64,000 nucleotides of DNA. Source: a bacterium. Its GTDB lineage: Bacteria > Pseudomonadota > Alphaproteobacteria > Sphingomonadales > Sphingomonadaceae. Positions 27,536 to 37,702 of this stretch are shown piece after piece. Within the stretch, counting starts at the first letter, position 1. Each line of letters begins with the position of its first letter. A program made the position numbers and the translations under genes. The notes below the pieces were generated by a model. It did not search any database and was not told the origin of the DNA. It was given only the letters and a program-made list of their open reading frames with translations. Location: contig JAVBXL010000205.1 of assembly GCA_030824575.1 (NCBI GenBank), positions 52,350-116,349 of the forward strand, written 5' to 3'.

Positions 27536-29994
27536 GCCTGCGCGAATATCGCGACCGCGCCGAGCGGCTCGCCGACCATCTCCCCTGGGCAGCGTTGGTC
27601 GCCCCAGGTGTCGTGCTCAACAAGGACGGCAGCTTCCTTCGGGTGCTGACGTTCCGTGGTCCCGATCTCGAATCCGCCACCGAGGCCGAACTGGTCGGCG
27701 CCTGCGCACGGGCGAACAACGTGCTCAAGCGGTTCGGCAGCGGCTGGGCGCTGTTCTTCGACGCCGAACGACGGGAGGCACTGGCCTATCCCGACAGCGC
27801 CTTTCCCGATGCGGCAAGCTGGCTGGTCGATGGCGAGCGGCAGGCTGCATTCGAGGCCGAGGGCACGCATTTCGAGAGCCGCTACCACCTGACGCTGACC
27901 TGGCTGCCGCCGGCCGATGCGACCGATCGCGCCGGGCGCTCGCTGGTCGAGCGGCCTGATGGCGACAAGGAACGCGACTGGCGCGGCACATTGGAGAGCT
28001 TCGTCGCCGACACCGACCGGGTACTCGACCTGCTGGCCGGATTCATGCCCGAGGTGCGAGCGCTCGACGATGGCGCGACGCTGACCTTTCTTCACGGCAC
28101 GATCTCGGACCGCCGGCACGCTGTCGCCGCGCCGGAAACGCCGATGTATCTCGACGCGGTGCTCGCCGACACGCCGCTGGTCGGCGGGCTGGAGCCGCGA
28201 CTCGGCGACCTGCACGTCCGCACGCTGACCATCCTCGGCTTCCCGAGCCTGAGCCGACCGGGCATCCTTGATGCGCTCAACCATCAGGATTTCGGCTACC
28301 GCTGGGTCACGCGCTTCATCGCGCTCGACAAGACGCTCGCGACCAAGACGCTGACCTCGCTCCGGCGGCAATGGTTCAACAAGCGCAAGTCGGTCACGGC
28401 GATGTTGCGCGAGGTGCTCTACAATAGCCCTGCGCAACTGCTCGACAGCGATGCCGACAACAAGGTGGTCGATGCCGATCTCGCCCTGCAGGCGCTCGGC
28501 GGCGACCATGTCGCATTCGGCTATCTGACCACGACAATTACGGTCACCGATCGCAGCCGCACTGCAGTCGAGGACAAGGTCCGCGCGGTCGAGCGGATCG
28601 TCAACGGCTTGGGCTGCACCTGTGTGCGCGAAGGCGTGAACGCGGTCGAGGCCTGGCTCTCGTCCTTGCCCGGTCATGTCTACGCCAATGTCCGGCAGCC
28701 GCTGGTCCATACCCTCAACCTCGCGCATTTGATGCCGCTCTCGTCGGTGTGGGCCGGGCCGGTGCGCAACACGCATCTCGACGGACCGCCGCTGCTGGTA
28801 GCGAAGACGGCCGGCTCGACGCCATTCCGGCTGTCCACCCATGTCGGCGATGTTGGCCATATGATGGTGGTCGGGCCGACCGGTGCGGGCAAGTCGGTGC
28901 TGCTCAGCCTGATCGCGCTCCAGTTTCGCCGCTACGCCGACGCGCAAGTCTATATTTTCGACAAGGGCAATTCGGCCCGCGCCGCGGTGCTGGCGATGGG
29001 CGGCGCGCATCATGCGCTCGGCTCCGCCGAAGCTGATGGCGATGCGCTCGCCTTCCAGCCGCTGGTCGGCATCGACGATGCGACCGAGCGTAGCTGGGCC
29101 GCGGACTGGATCGCGGCGCTGCTCGCCGCCGAAAATGTGCCGGTCACGCCGGAGGCCAAGGACGCGGTCTGGACCGCGCTCGGCAGCCTCGCCTCGGCAC
29201 CGCGCGAAGAGCGGACCATGACCGGCCTCGCGCTGCTGCTCCAGTCGAATGCGCTGCGGATCGCGCTCCAGCCCTACACGCTCGAAGGCCCGCACGGCCG
29301 GTTGCTCGACGCGGCCGAACAGCAACTCGCACTCGCCGACGTCCAGTGTTTCGAGACCGAGGCGCTGATGGGCCAAGCAGGCGCGGTCGCGCCGGTGCTA
29401 ACCTATCTGTTCCACCGGCTGGAGGAGCGGTTCGACGGCCGACCGACCCTACTGATCCTCGACGAAGCCTGGATCTTCCTCGACCATCCGCTGTTCGCCG
29501 CCCGAATTCGCGAATGGCTAAAAGTGCTGCGCAAGAAGAATGTCGCGGTGCTGTTCGCGACCCAGAGCCTTGCCGACATCGCCGGATCGGCGATCGCGCC
29601 CGCCATTATCGAGAGTTGTCCGCAGCGCATCCTGCTGCCCAACGACCGCGCGATCGAGCCGCAGGGCCACGACATCTATGCGCGCTTCGGGCTCAACGAC
29701 CGCCAGATCGAGCTGATCGCCCGGGCCACGCCCAAGCGGCATTATTACCTCCAATCCGCGCGCGGCAACCGGCTGTTCGAACTCGGCCTCGGCCCGGTCA
29801 CGCTGGCGCTGTGCGGCTCGTCCGACCCGGTCGCGCAGGCGCGCATCGACGCTGTCCTCGCCGAGCACGGCCGCTCCGGCTTTGCCGCCGGCTTCCTCCG
29901 CGACGCCGGCCTCGACTGGGCGGCCGATCTCGCCGCCGACTTTCCAGCTTCAGAACCGTCCACGTCCCAAGCCCCCCAAGAAGGAGAAGAGTAA
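27529..29994 (+). CDS. trbE: Conjugal transfer ATPase TrbE/VirB4
   Basis: MMVVGPTGAGKSVLLSLIALQFRRY and RPTLLILDEAWIFLDHPLFAARIREWLKVLRKKNVAVLFATQSLADI. Confidence 0.95.
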   Translation: MLSLREYRDRAERLADHLPWAALVAPGVVLNKDGSFLRVLTFRGPDLESATEAELVGACARANNVLKRFGSGWALFFDAERREALAYPDSAFPDAASWLVDGERQAAFEAEGTHFESRYHLTLTWLPPADATDRAGRSLVERPDGDKERDWRGTLESFVADTDRVLDLLAGFMPEVRALDDGATLTFLHGTISDRRHAVAAPETPMYLDAVLADTPLVGGLEPRLGDLHVRTLTILGFPSLSRPGILDALNHQDFGYRWVTRFIALDKTLATKTLTSLRRQWFNKRKSVTAMLREVLYNSPAQLLDSDADNKVVDADLALQALGGDHVAFGYLTTTITVTDRSRTAVEDKVRAVERIVNGLGCTCVREGVNAVEAWLSSLPGHVYANVRQPLVHTLNLAHLMPLSSVWAGPVRNTHLDGPPLLVAKTAGSTPFRLSTHVGDVGHMMVVGPTGAGKSVLLSLIALQFRRYADAQVYIFDKGNSARAAVLAMGGAHHALGSAEADGDALAFQPLVGIDDATERSWAADWIAALLAAENVPVTPEAKDAVWTALGSLASAPREERTMTGLALLLQSNALRIALQPYTLEGPHGRLLDAAEQQLALADVQCFETEALMGQAGAVAPVLTYLFHRLEERFDGRPTLLILDEAWIFLDHPLFAARIREWLKVLRKKNVAVLFATQSLADIAGSAIAPAIIESCPQRILLPNDRAIEPQGHDIYARFGLNDRQIELIARATPKRHYYLQSARGNRLFELGLGPVTLALCGSSDPVAQARIDAVLAEHGRSGFAAGFLRDAGLDWAADLAADFPASEPSTSQAPQEGEE

Positions 29995-30746
29995 TGCGTA
30001 TCCCCACTCGAAAGCACGTCATTGCGGTGGCCCTCGGCCTCGGGACCGTTGGTTCGCTCGGCATGGGCTTGGTGATGTCGGCCACACCGGCGCACGCCCA
30101 ATTCGGCGGCGTCGTGTTCGATCCCAGCAATTACGCGCAGAACATCCTGACCGCCGCGCGCACGCTGCAGACCGTCAACCAGCAAATCCAGCAGCTCCAG
30201 AATGAAGCGCAGATGCTGGTCAACATGGGGAAGAACCTGACCCGCATCGACTTCCCGCAGCTCGATGCGCTCAAGCAGAAGCTCGCCGAGATCGACCGGC
30301 TGATGGGACGGGCCCAGGCGATCGACTTCCGCGTCGACCAGCTCGACGACAAGTTCCAGTCGCTGTTTCCGCAGGATTTCTCGTCGGCGCTGCGGACCGA
30401 TGCCCGCGTCCGTGACGCACGAGCCCGTCTCGATGCGAGCATGGGCGCCTTCCGCCAGACGATGACTGTGCAGGCGCAAGTGGTCGAGAACATCCAGAGC
30501 GATACCGAGGCGCTCGCTGACATCGTCGCGCGCAGCCAGGGCGCCGAAGGATCGCTGCAAGCCCAGCAGGCCACCAACCAGCTACTCGCGCTTACGGCCA
30601 AGCAGCAGTTCCAGCTCCAGCACATGTTGGCCGCGCAGTTCCGCAGCGAAGCTGTCGAACAGGCGCGGCGCGCCACCCAGGCTGCCGAAGCGCGCGCGGC
30701 GACCAAGAAGTTCCTCGGATCCGGATCGGCCTACACGCCCCGATAG
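29994..30746 (+). CDS. trbJ: TrbJ
   Basis: QFGGVVFDPSNYAQNILTAARTLQTVNQQIQQLQNEAQMLVNMGKNL. Confidence 0.93.
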   Translation: MRIPTRKHVIAVALGLGTVGSLGMGLVMSATPAHAQFGGVVFDPSNYAQNILTAARTLQTVNQQIQQLQNEAQMLVNMGKNLTRIDFPQLDALKQKLAEIDRLMGRAQAIDFRVDQLDDKFQSLFPQDFSSALRTDARVRDARARLDASMGAFRQTMTVQAQVVENIQSDTEALADIVARSQGAEGSLQAQQATNQLLALTAKQQFQLQHMLAAQFRSEAVEQARRATQAAEARAATKKFLGSGSAYTPR

Positions 30747-30886
30747 CCCCCCCGGGGCCGACAGGCTCGATCCGGACTCGCGACCGGCGGCGTTCCCTCC
30801 CGTCCCGGTCGCCGTCGCGGGGCGCGGTCCAGCTCCCCCACCGCGTCCCGCGACACCTCTTCAATCGCCAGCAGGAAGGCAGCCAC

Positions 30887-32209
30887 TTGAACGACCTCAA
30901 CGTCATCGACCGCTTCCTGCAGGCGTTCATCACCTACATCGACAGCGGTTTCGGGTTGCTGGGTCCCGATGTCGGGTTCCTGACCGCGACGCTGATCGGC
31001 ATCGACATCACGCTCGCTGGGCTGTTCTGGGCAATGGGCGGCGAGGACAATGTCATCGGCCGCTTTCTCAAGAAGATCCTCTACATTGGCGCGTTCGCGT
31101 TCATCCTGAACAGCTTCTCGACGCTCGCCGACATCATCTTCCGCTCGTTCGCGCAGGCGGGACTGACCGCAGGCGGTGGGACGCTTTCGGCTGACGACCT
31201 GCTCAAGCCCGGACGGCTTGCAGGCACCGGCTTCTCGGCGGCCTGGCCGCTGCTCGAACAGGCCAGCGAAATGGTCGGGTTCACGACCTTCTTCGACAAT
31301 TTCCTGACGATCATGGTGCTGCTGTTCGCCTGGGCGCTGGTGATCGTCGCCTTCTTCATCCTAGCCGTGCAAATGTTCGTCTGTATCCTCGAGTTCAAGC
31401 TGACCAGCCTCGCCGGGTTTATCCTCGTGCCGTTTGCGCTGTGGAACCGGACCAGCTTTCTCGCCGAGCGCGTGCTCGGCAATGTCGTAAGCTCGGGCAT
31501 CAAGGTTATGGTGCTCGCCGTCATCGTCGGCATCGGCTCCAATTTCTTCACCGAGTTCACCGAAGCGCTGCAGGGCCAGGAGCCCGACATCGGGCAAGCC
31601 ATGAGCCTCGTGCTCGCCAGTCTGTCGCTATTTGGCCTCGGGATCTTCGGTCCGTCGATCGCCTCGGGTCTCGTCGCCGGCGCGCCGCAGCTGGGTGCCG
31701 GCGCGGCGCTGGGCACCGCCGTCGGCGCGGCCGGCGTGACCATGCTGGCCGGTGGCGCAGCCGCTGGTGGCGCGCGGGCGCTTGGCGGGGCGGCATTGGG
31801 CGCAGTGCGATCGGGCACGGCAATGGGGTCGGCCGCATCGACCGCCTACCAGCTCGGCCGCGAGACGGCCGCCACGCCATCGGTCGGCGCGGGCCTCGGC
31901 GGTGTCGCGCGTGCTGCCGGCAATGCCGCCAGGTCGCGCGCCGGCAGTGCGCTCGGTCTGGGCGAGGCCACTGCCAGCGGACGCCAGGCGGCATGGAACG
32001 CGCTTAACCAGAACTCGACCCAGAACTCTCCGTCGTCGTCTCAGGGTGGACCGGGCGGCGGCGGGGAGACCGGCACGCCCGCCTGGGCGCGCGCGATGCG
32101 CGACCAGCAGACCAGCCGGCATCGGCGTCAGGTCGCAATCCATACGCTCCAGCAGGGCGACCGCGGCGGCGCGTCCGCCACCCCCGACATCAAGGAAAGG
32201 AACGACTGA
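30887..32209 (+). CDS. trbL: TrbL/VirB6
   Basis: Multi-TM protein NVIDRFLQAFITYIDSGFGLLGPDVGFLTATLIGIDITLAGLFWAMGG; TTG start. Confidence 0.92.
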   Translation: MNDLNVIDRFLQAFITYIDSGFGLLGPDVGFLTATLIGIDITLAGLFWAMGGEDNVIGRFLKKILYIGAFAFILNSFSTLADIIFRSFAQAGLTAGGGTLSADDLLKPGRLAGTGFSAAWPLLEQASEMVGFTTFFDNFLTIMVLLFAWALVIVAFFILAVQMFVCILEFKLTSLAGFILVPFALWNRTSFLAERVLGNVVSSGIKVMVLAVIVGIGSNFFTEFTEALQGQEPDIGQAMSLVLASLSLFGLGIFGPSIASGLVAGAPQLGAGAALGTAVGAAGVTMLAGGAAAGGARALGGAALGAVRSGTAMGSAASTAYQLGRETAATPSVGAGLGGVARAAGNAARSRAGSALGLGEATASGRQAAWNALNQNSTQNSPSSSQGGPGGGGETGTPAWARAMRDQQTSRHRRQVAIHTLQQGDRGGASATPDIKERND

Positions 32210-32212
32210 GCC

Positions 32213-33034
32213 ATGTTCTTCAAGCGAAGTGCGCAGCGCTACGGGCGCACGCCCCCTCCCGAGACGCCGTACCAGCGTGCGGGCCAGCTCTGGGACGACC
32301 GGATCGGATCTGCTCGTGTGCAGGCGCGCAACTGGCGACTGATGGCGTTCGGTTGCCTCGCCCTAACCGCTGGCACGTCGGCGGGCCTTGCCTGGCAGTC
32401 GCTGCAGAGCCGCGTCACGCCCTATGTCGTCGAGGTCGACGGGCTGGGTGAGGCTCGGGCCGTACAGGCCGCTGATGTCGATTACCGGCCGACCGATCCG
32501 CAGGTCGCATGGCACCTGTCGCACTTCATCACCAATGTCCGCTCGGTGTCGCTCGACCCGGTGCTGATGCGCCGCGACTGGCTTGAAGCCTACGACTTCG
32601 CCACCAGGCGCGGCGCGCAGTTCCTCGGCGAGTATGCGCGATCAGCCGCGCCATTCGCCAATGTCGGCGAGCGGACCGTGTCGGTGCAGGTCACCAGCGT
32701 CGTCCGGGCATCGGACAAGTCGTTCCAGGTGAAGTGGACCGAGACCGCCTTCGAGCGCGGCTCGCAATCCGGCACCAGCCGCTGGACTGCGATCCTGACG
32801 ACCGTCACCCGCCCGCCGGCATCCGCCGATGTGCTGCGCAAGAACCCGCTCGGCATTTACGTGGACGCCGTCGACTGGAGCCGCGAACTGGACGGCGAGG
32901 CTCCCGTGCGCCCTGCGCCGACTGCGTTACCCGCGGACATACCCTCGACTGTCGCAAGCTCGATCCCCGCCGGATCGCCCCTCGATCCCGCGACCGGCAC
33001 CCCGGCCATCAACGCCCAGGAGACGCAACCATGA
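32213..33034 (+). CDS. trbF: TrbF/VirB8
   Basis: NWRLMAFGCLALTAGTSAGLAWQSLQSRVTPYVVEVDGLGEARAVQ...VKWTETAFERG. Confidence 0.93.
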   Translation: MFFKRSAQRYGRTPPPETPYQRAGQLWDDRIGSARVQARNWRLMAFGCLALTAGTSAGLAWQSLQSRVTPYVVEVDGLGEARAVQAADVDYRPTDPQVAWHLSHFITNVRSVSLDPVLMRRDWLEAYDFATRRGAQFLGEYARSAAPFANVGERTVSVQVTSVVRASDKSFQVKWTETAFERGSQSGTSRWTAILTTVTRPPASADVLRKNPLGIYVDAVDWSRELDGEAPVRPAPTALPADIPSTVASSIPAGSPLDPATGTPAINAQETQP

Positions 33035-33870
33035 AATCGGCCATCCTTCCAGCGCTCGTCGGCATTCTCACCGCCGCGCCGGCACTAGCCCAGCCTGAAA
33101 CAACGGCGGGATCGATCCGTCATGTCGCGACCGCCAACCGCGAAGCGACGTTCCGGCCGGCGCCGTCCGGGTTCATCGGCGGCGCGCAGGTCTATCCCTG
33201 GAGCGAGGGTACGATCTATATCGCCTACACGGCGCCCGGACTGGTGACCGACATCGTCCTCCAGTCCGGTGAATCGCTGATCGCGGTGGCGAGCGGGGAT
33301 ACCGCGCGTTGGGTGATCGGCGACACTACCAGCGGCTCCGGCGAGACGAAGCAAACGCATTTGCTCGTGAAGCCCTTCTCGGGCGGTCTCGTCACCAATC
33401 TTGTCGTTACGACAGACCGTCGCACCTATCATGTCCGGCTGGTCAGCACTTCGGCGACCGCGCTGTCGTCGATGCGCTGGACCTATCCGCAGGATGAGTT
33501 GCTGGCGCTCCGACGCAAGGCGGAAGGCGAGCGAGCCGCCGCGCCAGTCGCTACGGGACTGTCGGTCGAGACGCTTCACTTCAACTACGCGATCAGCGGC
33601 GACAAGCCTGTATGGCGTCCGTTGCGCGCTTTCGACGACGGCCAGCGGACCTATGTGGAGTTCCCCGCATCGTTGGCGAGTAGCGAGGCACCGCCGCTGT
33701 TTCTCGTCGACCGCGAGGGCAAGGCTGAGCTGGTCAACTACCGGCTGAGCGGCCGCTTCTACATCGTCGACCGGATCTTCGACGCCGCGGAGCTTCGTCT
33801 CGGCCTGAAGAAGCAGCAGATTGTGCGCATCGACCGCACAGCGCCATCAGCCAAGCGGAGGGGCGCATGA
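33031..33870 (+). CDS. trbG: TrbG/VirB9
   Basis: GSIRHVATANREATFRPAPSGFIGGAQVYPWSEGTIYIAYTAPGLVTDIVLQSGESL; start trimmed to ATG 33031. Confidence 0.93.
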   Translation: MKSAILPALVGILTAAPALAQPETTAGSIRHVATANREATFRPAPSGFIGGAQVYPWSEGTIYIAYTAPGLVTDIVLQSGESLIAVASGDTARWVIGDTTSGSGETKQTHLLVKPFSGGLVTNLVVTTDRRTYHVRLVSTSATALSSMRWTYPQDELLALRRKAEGERAAAPVATGLSVETLHFNYAISGDKPVWRPLRAFDDGQRTYVEFPASLASSEAPPLFLVDREGKAELVNYRLSGRFYIVDRIFDAAELRLGLKKQQIVRIDRTAPSAKRRGA

Positions 33871-35072
33871 CGGAGGCCGCTGCACCTGCGCCAGCCGCAT
33901 CGGGCTTGCCGCCCCAGTCCCCGCAGCCAAAGCTCGATCCAGAGACCTTGGCCATCCGTTCGCGCCCGGCGCGGGCGATCCGCTTCCGCAAGGGTGCGAT
34001 CATCGGCATCGCGGCGCTTGGATCAGTCAGCCTGATGGGAATCGCCTGGATGGCGCTTAAGCCGCAGGTGTTCCGACAGGTGGCCCAGGAAAGCGAGCTT
34101 TCGCAGCCGATGTCGAAGCCGGCGTCCGACGCGCTATCCGGCTTGCCGTCCAGCTACGGCAACGCGCCGAAGCTCGGGCCGCCGCTTCCCGGCGACCTCG
34201 GTCGGCCGATCCTGCGGGCGCAGCAACAGGCGGAGGGCGTCGCCCCACCCACGCGGGTCGATACCGCCGAGGCCGAACGCCAGCAACGCCTCGCCGACCT
34301 CAAGGCCGCGCGGGAATCGGGATTGATGACGCAGGTGCAATCCAGCCGTGCTGCTCCCGTTTCGCTAGAAGTCGATCCGGCCTCAGGCGTGTCAGGCGCA
34401 CTGCCAGCGCCAGCTGCCACCGGCACGCGCAAGGAGCAATTCGCTTCGGCACGCGAAAAGGACGGTGACCTCAACTCAGGCAGCTTGGTCTCGCCGCTCT
34501 CGCCGAACAGCCTGCTCGCGGGCAGCGTCATCGCAGCCAGCCTCATCACCGGGCTGAACTCCGACCTGCCCGGCATGGTCACGGCGCAGGTGACCCAGAA
34601 CGTCTTCGACACGGTGACGGGCAACATCCTGCTGGTGCCGCAGGGTGCACGGTTGATCGGCAAATACGATTCGGTCGTGGCGTTCGGCCAGCGTCGCGCG
34701 CTGGTCGTGTGGCAGCGCCTCATCCTGCCCGATGGCGGCTCGATCCGGCTCGACAACATGCCCGCGACCGATCCGGCAGGCTATTCGGGTCTCGCCGACA
34801 AGGTCGACTTTCACACTTGGGCGCTTCTGAAGGGCGTGGCTATCGCCACGTTGCTCGGCGTCGGCTCGGAATTGTCGATCTCGGGTGAAACCGATCTCGT
34901 TCAGGCCATCCGCGAGTCCGCCCAATCGAACACGGCACGGGCGGGCGACCAGGTCACGCAGCGTAACCTCGACATCCAGCCAACACTCACGATCCGGCCG
35001 GGCGCGCCGGTCCGAGTGCTCGTGACCCGCGATCTTGTCCTGGTGCCGTGGCGCGGCATAACGGGGAGTTGA
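33867..35072 (+). CDS. trbI: TrbI/VirB10
   Basis: LLAGSVIAASLITGLNSDLPGMVTAQVTQNVFDTVTGNILLVPQGARLIGKYDS...VLVTRDLVLVPW. Confidence 0.95.
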   Translation: MTEAAAPAPAASGLPPQSPQPKLDPETLAIRSRPARAIRFRKGAIIGIAALGSVSLMGIAWMALKPQVFRQVAQESELSQPMSKPASDALSGLPSSYGNAPKLGPPLPGDLGRPILRAQQQAEGVAPPTRVDTAEAERQQRLADLKAARESGLMTQVQSSRAAPVSLEVDPASGVSGALPAPAATGTRKEQFASAREKDGDLNSGSLVSPLSPNSLLAGSVIAASLITGLNSDLPGMVTAQVTQNVFDTVTGNILLVPQGARLIGKYDSVVAFGQRRALVVWQRLILPDGGSIRLDNMPATDPAGYSGLADKVDFHTWALLKGVAIATLLGVGSELSISGETDLVQAIRESAQSNTARAGDQVTQRNLDIQPTLTIRPGAPVRVLVTRDLVLVPWRGITGS

Positions 35073-35075
35073 CCA

Positions 35076-35306
35076 ATGGTTGATCTGAAACTCGCCAAGT
35101 TGCCGGATCGCACGCCGGTCAAGCTCGCCATCACCATCACGCCCGACTTGCAGAGCGCCCTCAACGATTACGCCGCGGTCTATGCGCAGGCCTATGGCCG
35201 CGAGGAGCCGGTCGCCGAACTGATCCCCGCGATGCTGGCGTCGTTCCTCGACAGCGACCGCAACTTCGCCAGGGCGCGCGACGACGCGCGCAGGGGGCGG
35301 ACATGA
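35076..35306 (+). CDS. DUF2274 protein
   Basis: MVDLKLAKLPDRTPVKLAITITPDLQSALNDYAAVYAQAYGREEPVAELIPAMLASFLDSDRNFARAR. Confidence 0.85.
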   Translation: MVDLKLAKLPDRTPVKLAITITPDLQSALNDYAAVYAQAYGREEPVAELIPAMLASFLDSDRNFARARDDARRGRT

Positions 35307-35509
35307 TCGAGCGGGCCTGGGAGCAGAAGATCGAGCCGCTTACGGTGCGTATCTCGACGGCCGTCCGCATCACCGGTCTCAGCCGGTCGAGGATCTACGA
35401 GCTGATCCAATCCGGCGACATCGACACGGTGAAGGTCGGCCGCTGCACACTGGTTCAGTTCGAGAGCCTGAAGGCATTGACCCGCAGTCGAGCGGCGTCA
35501 GACGGCTGA
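35303..35509 (+). CDS. Excisionase-family HTH DNA-binding protein
   Basis: RISTAVRITGLSRSRIYELIQSGDIDTVKVGRCTLVQFESLKAL. Confidence 0.8.
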   Translation: MIERAWEQKIEPLTVRISTAVRITGLSRSRIYELIQSGDIDTVKVGRCTLVQFESLKALTRSRAASDG

Positions 35510-35587
35510 GGTTGGCTACCGGCCATTCGCTTGAACCCGACAGCTTATTGCAACCTCCGCGGAAGTCGCCCCGAACTGGATGGCCGC

Positions 35588-36193
35588 CTACCGATCGATG
35601 CCATCGTGGGCGCGGGCGTAGAGTTCGGGACGCGTTCGGGCGAAGTGCAGGCGTGTCGCGCGAGCCTCGGCAAGACCCGGTGCGAACGCCTCCCACGCCG
35701 CCACCGCCGAGACGAGACTGCCTGATCGCTCGAGCAGCCGGTCGGCGAGCGCTACCACGACCAGGTTCGGCGTGACTTCGGGCCGGACCACCAGCAATCG
35801 TTCCAGCGCCTGCGCCTCATTTCCGGGACCAAGTCGGTCGGCGAGGATCGCCAGCGCTATCCCGGCAGAGCGTCCCACGCCGTGGAAGCAATGCACCAGC
35901 AGCGAGCGATCGATCCTAGCCCGCGCGAAGACGACTGCCCGCTCCACGTCTCCCAGCGTCGCCACGCGGATGCCGAGGCTGTCGGTGTCGACGTCCTCGA
36001 ACTGGAGCACGAGATGCGCCCTTCCGGGATCGGGCGCGAACCGTAGTCGCAGGTTTGGCCGGGCGCCCGGCTGCTCGATCGTGATCACCGCGTCGAACTT
36101 GCGCTTGTGGCGCTTCGCCTGCGGCAGGCTTCCGACGGACACGCCGCCGGGCTTGGGCAATGCTAGCGGGGCTGGTTTCGTATATCCCGACAT
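35588..36193 (-). CDS. Tyrosine/dual-specificity-phosphatase-like protein
   Basis: LLVHCFHGVGRSAGIALAILADRLG is a HCx5R phosphatase loop. Confidence 0.75.
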   Translation of the reverse strand: MSGYTKPAPLALPKPGGVSVGSLPQAKRHKRKFDAVITIEQPGARPNLRLRFAPDPGRAHLVLQFEDVDTDSLGIRVATLGDVERAVVFARARIDRSLLVHCFHGVGRSAGIALAILADRLGPGNEAQALERLLVVRPEVTPNLVVVALADRLLERSGSLVSAVAAWEAFAPGLAEARATRLHFARTRPELYARAHDGIDR

Positions 36194-36298
36194 GTTTCGT
36201 GCTCACGGAATTGCAGTGAGACCGTTAGGACAATGCCTGCGTCATTTTGGGGAACGTGCCGGTGCCTGTCTGAACACCGGCACGCCCACGGCCGGCGA

Positions 36299-37525
36299 TC
36301 AGGCGCGCCGCGCCGCCGGAAAGGCTGGCCGTAGGATCTTCCCACCGCCGCGCAGCTGGTCGAGATAGTCCGACCAGCGCTGCATCATGACGACGCGCTC
36401 GTCCCAATATTCGCCGCGAGCATAGGCTCGCCGGACCTGGTTGGTGTCGACATGGGCGAGCTGGCGCTCGATCGCGTCGGGGTTCCATTCGCCCATCTCG
36501 TTGAGCAGCGTCGCGGCCATCGCCCGGAAGCCGTGCGCGGTCATCTGGTCGGTCGTGTAGCCGAGCTTGCGCAGGCCCTGGTTGACGGCATTCTCCGACA
36601 TCGCCTTGCGCGGCTTGCCGAGGCACGGGAACAGGTATTTCCACCAGTGCGTGTGCTCGTGAAGCTCCTTGAGCATCGCGATCACCTGCCGTGACAGCGG
36701 CACCCGGTGCGGCCGTCGCATCTTCATGCGCTCCGCAGGGATAAACCAGATCGCCTCGTCGAAATCGATATCGGTCCATTCGGCCTGCCTCAGCTCGCCG
36801 GGCCGAAGCAGCACATGGGGGGAGAGCCGCATTGCCATGACGGTGACCTTGTGGCCGCTGTAGCCGTCAATGGCCCGGAGCAAAGCGCCGACCTCGGACG
36901 GCCGCGTGATGGCCGCGAAATGCTTGACCTTCGGCACGGCGATAGCACCGCGAAGGTCGGCGGCAACATCCTTGTCGCACCGAACCGTCGCCACGCCATA
37001 GCGGAACACGCGGCTCAGGACGCTGCGCATGCGCCGTGCGCTCTCGTATGCGCCGGTCGCCTCGACCTTGCGAAGGACGGCGAGCGCCTCATGCGGTGTG
37101 ATCTGCGCGATCGGGATCGTGCCGATCAATGGATAGGCCTTGGCGAGAAGCCAGCGGATCTTGTCGACGGTCACCGGCGCGAGACCGTCCCGCTCGCATT
37201 TGACGAGCCATTCCTCGGCGACCGCCTCGAAGGTGTTGGCAGCAGCGTATTTGGCGGCGATCCGGGCGCGCTTTTTCTCCAGCGCCGGATCGATCCCCTC
37301 GGCAATCTTCTTCTTGGCCTCGTCGCGCCGCACACGCGCCTCCGCGAGGCTTACCGTTGGCCATCCACCGAGATGAAGCTTCTTCTGTTTGTCCAGAAAA
37401 CGGTAGTTGAAGCGCCACAGCTTCGAGCCGTTGGGCTGGATGACGAGATAGAGATTCTGAGAATCGGTAAGGTTCCAGGCCTTCGCTCTCGGCTTGGCGG
37501 CATTGATCTGGATGTAGGTCAGCAT
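36299..37525 (-). CDS. int: Tyrosine recombinase/site-specific integrase (P4-type)
   Basis: MLTYIQINAAKPRAKAWNLTDSQNLYLVIQPNGSKLWRFNYRFLDKQKKLHLGGWPTVSLAEAR...HVLLRPGELRQAEWTDID...TAHGFRAMAATLLNE; adjacent to tRNA-Leu. Confidence 0.95.
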   Translation of the reverse strand: MLTYIQINAAKPRAKAWNLTDSQNLYLVIQPNGSKLWRFNYRFLDKQKKLHLGGWPTVSLAEARVRRDEAKKKIAEGIDPALEKKRARIAAKYAAANTFEAVAEEWLVKCERDGLAPVTVDKIRWLLAKAYPLIGTIPIAQITPHEALAVLRKVEATGAYESARRMRSVLSRVFRYGVATVRCDKDVAADLRGAIAVPKVKHFAAITRPSEVGALLRAIDGYSGHKVTVMAMRLSPHVLLRPGELRQAEWTDIDFDEAIWFIPAERMKMRRPHRVPLSRQVIAMLKELHEHTHWWKYLFPCLGKPRKAMSENAVNQGLRKLGYTTDQMTAHGFRAMAATLLNEMGEWNPDAIERQLAHVDTNQVRRAYARGEYWDERVVMMQRWSDYLDQLRGGGKILRPAFPAARRA

Positions 37526-37558
37526 GGTCGTTTTCCCAGCAAGGCCGGGTCGATCCGA

Positions 37559-37601
37559 GGGCACCAAAAAGAGCAGCATTTTGTGGTCGCTGCTGGTGCC
37601 C
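37559..37601. repeat. Inverted repeat GGGCACCA...TGGTGCCC between int and tRNA-Leu
   Basis: GGGCACCA at 37559-37566 and TGGTGCCC at 37594-37601; the octamer equals part of the tRNA 3' end. Confidence 0.6.
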
Positions 37602-37702
37602 TTAGCCGGATTTCGCCGGACGGTGTCTGGCGATTCTCGGCCTAAAAATGCTGTGAAACCAGCCGCTTACTGGATGCTGCTGGACGTCTCCAGAGCCAGT
37701 AT

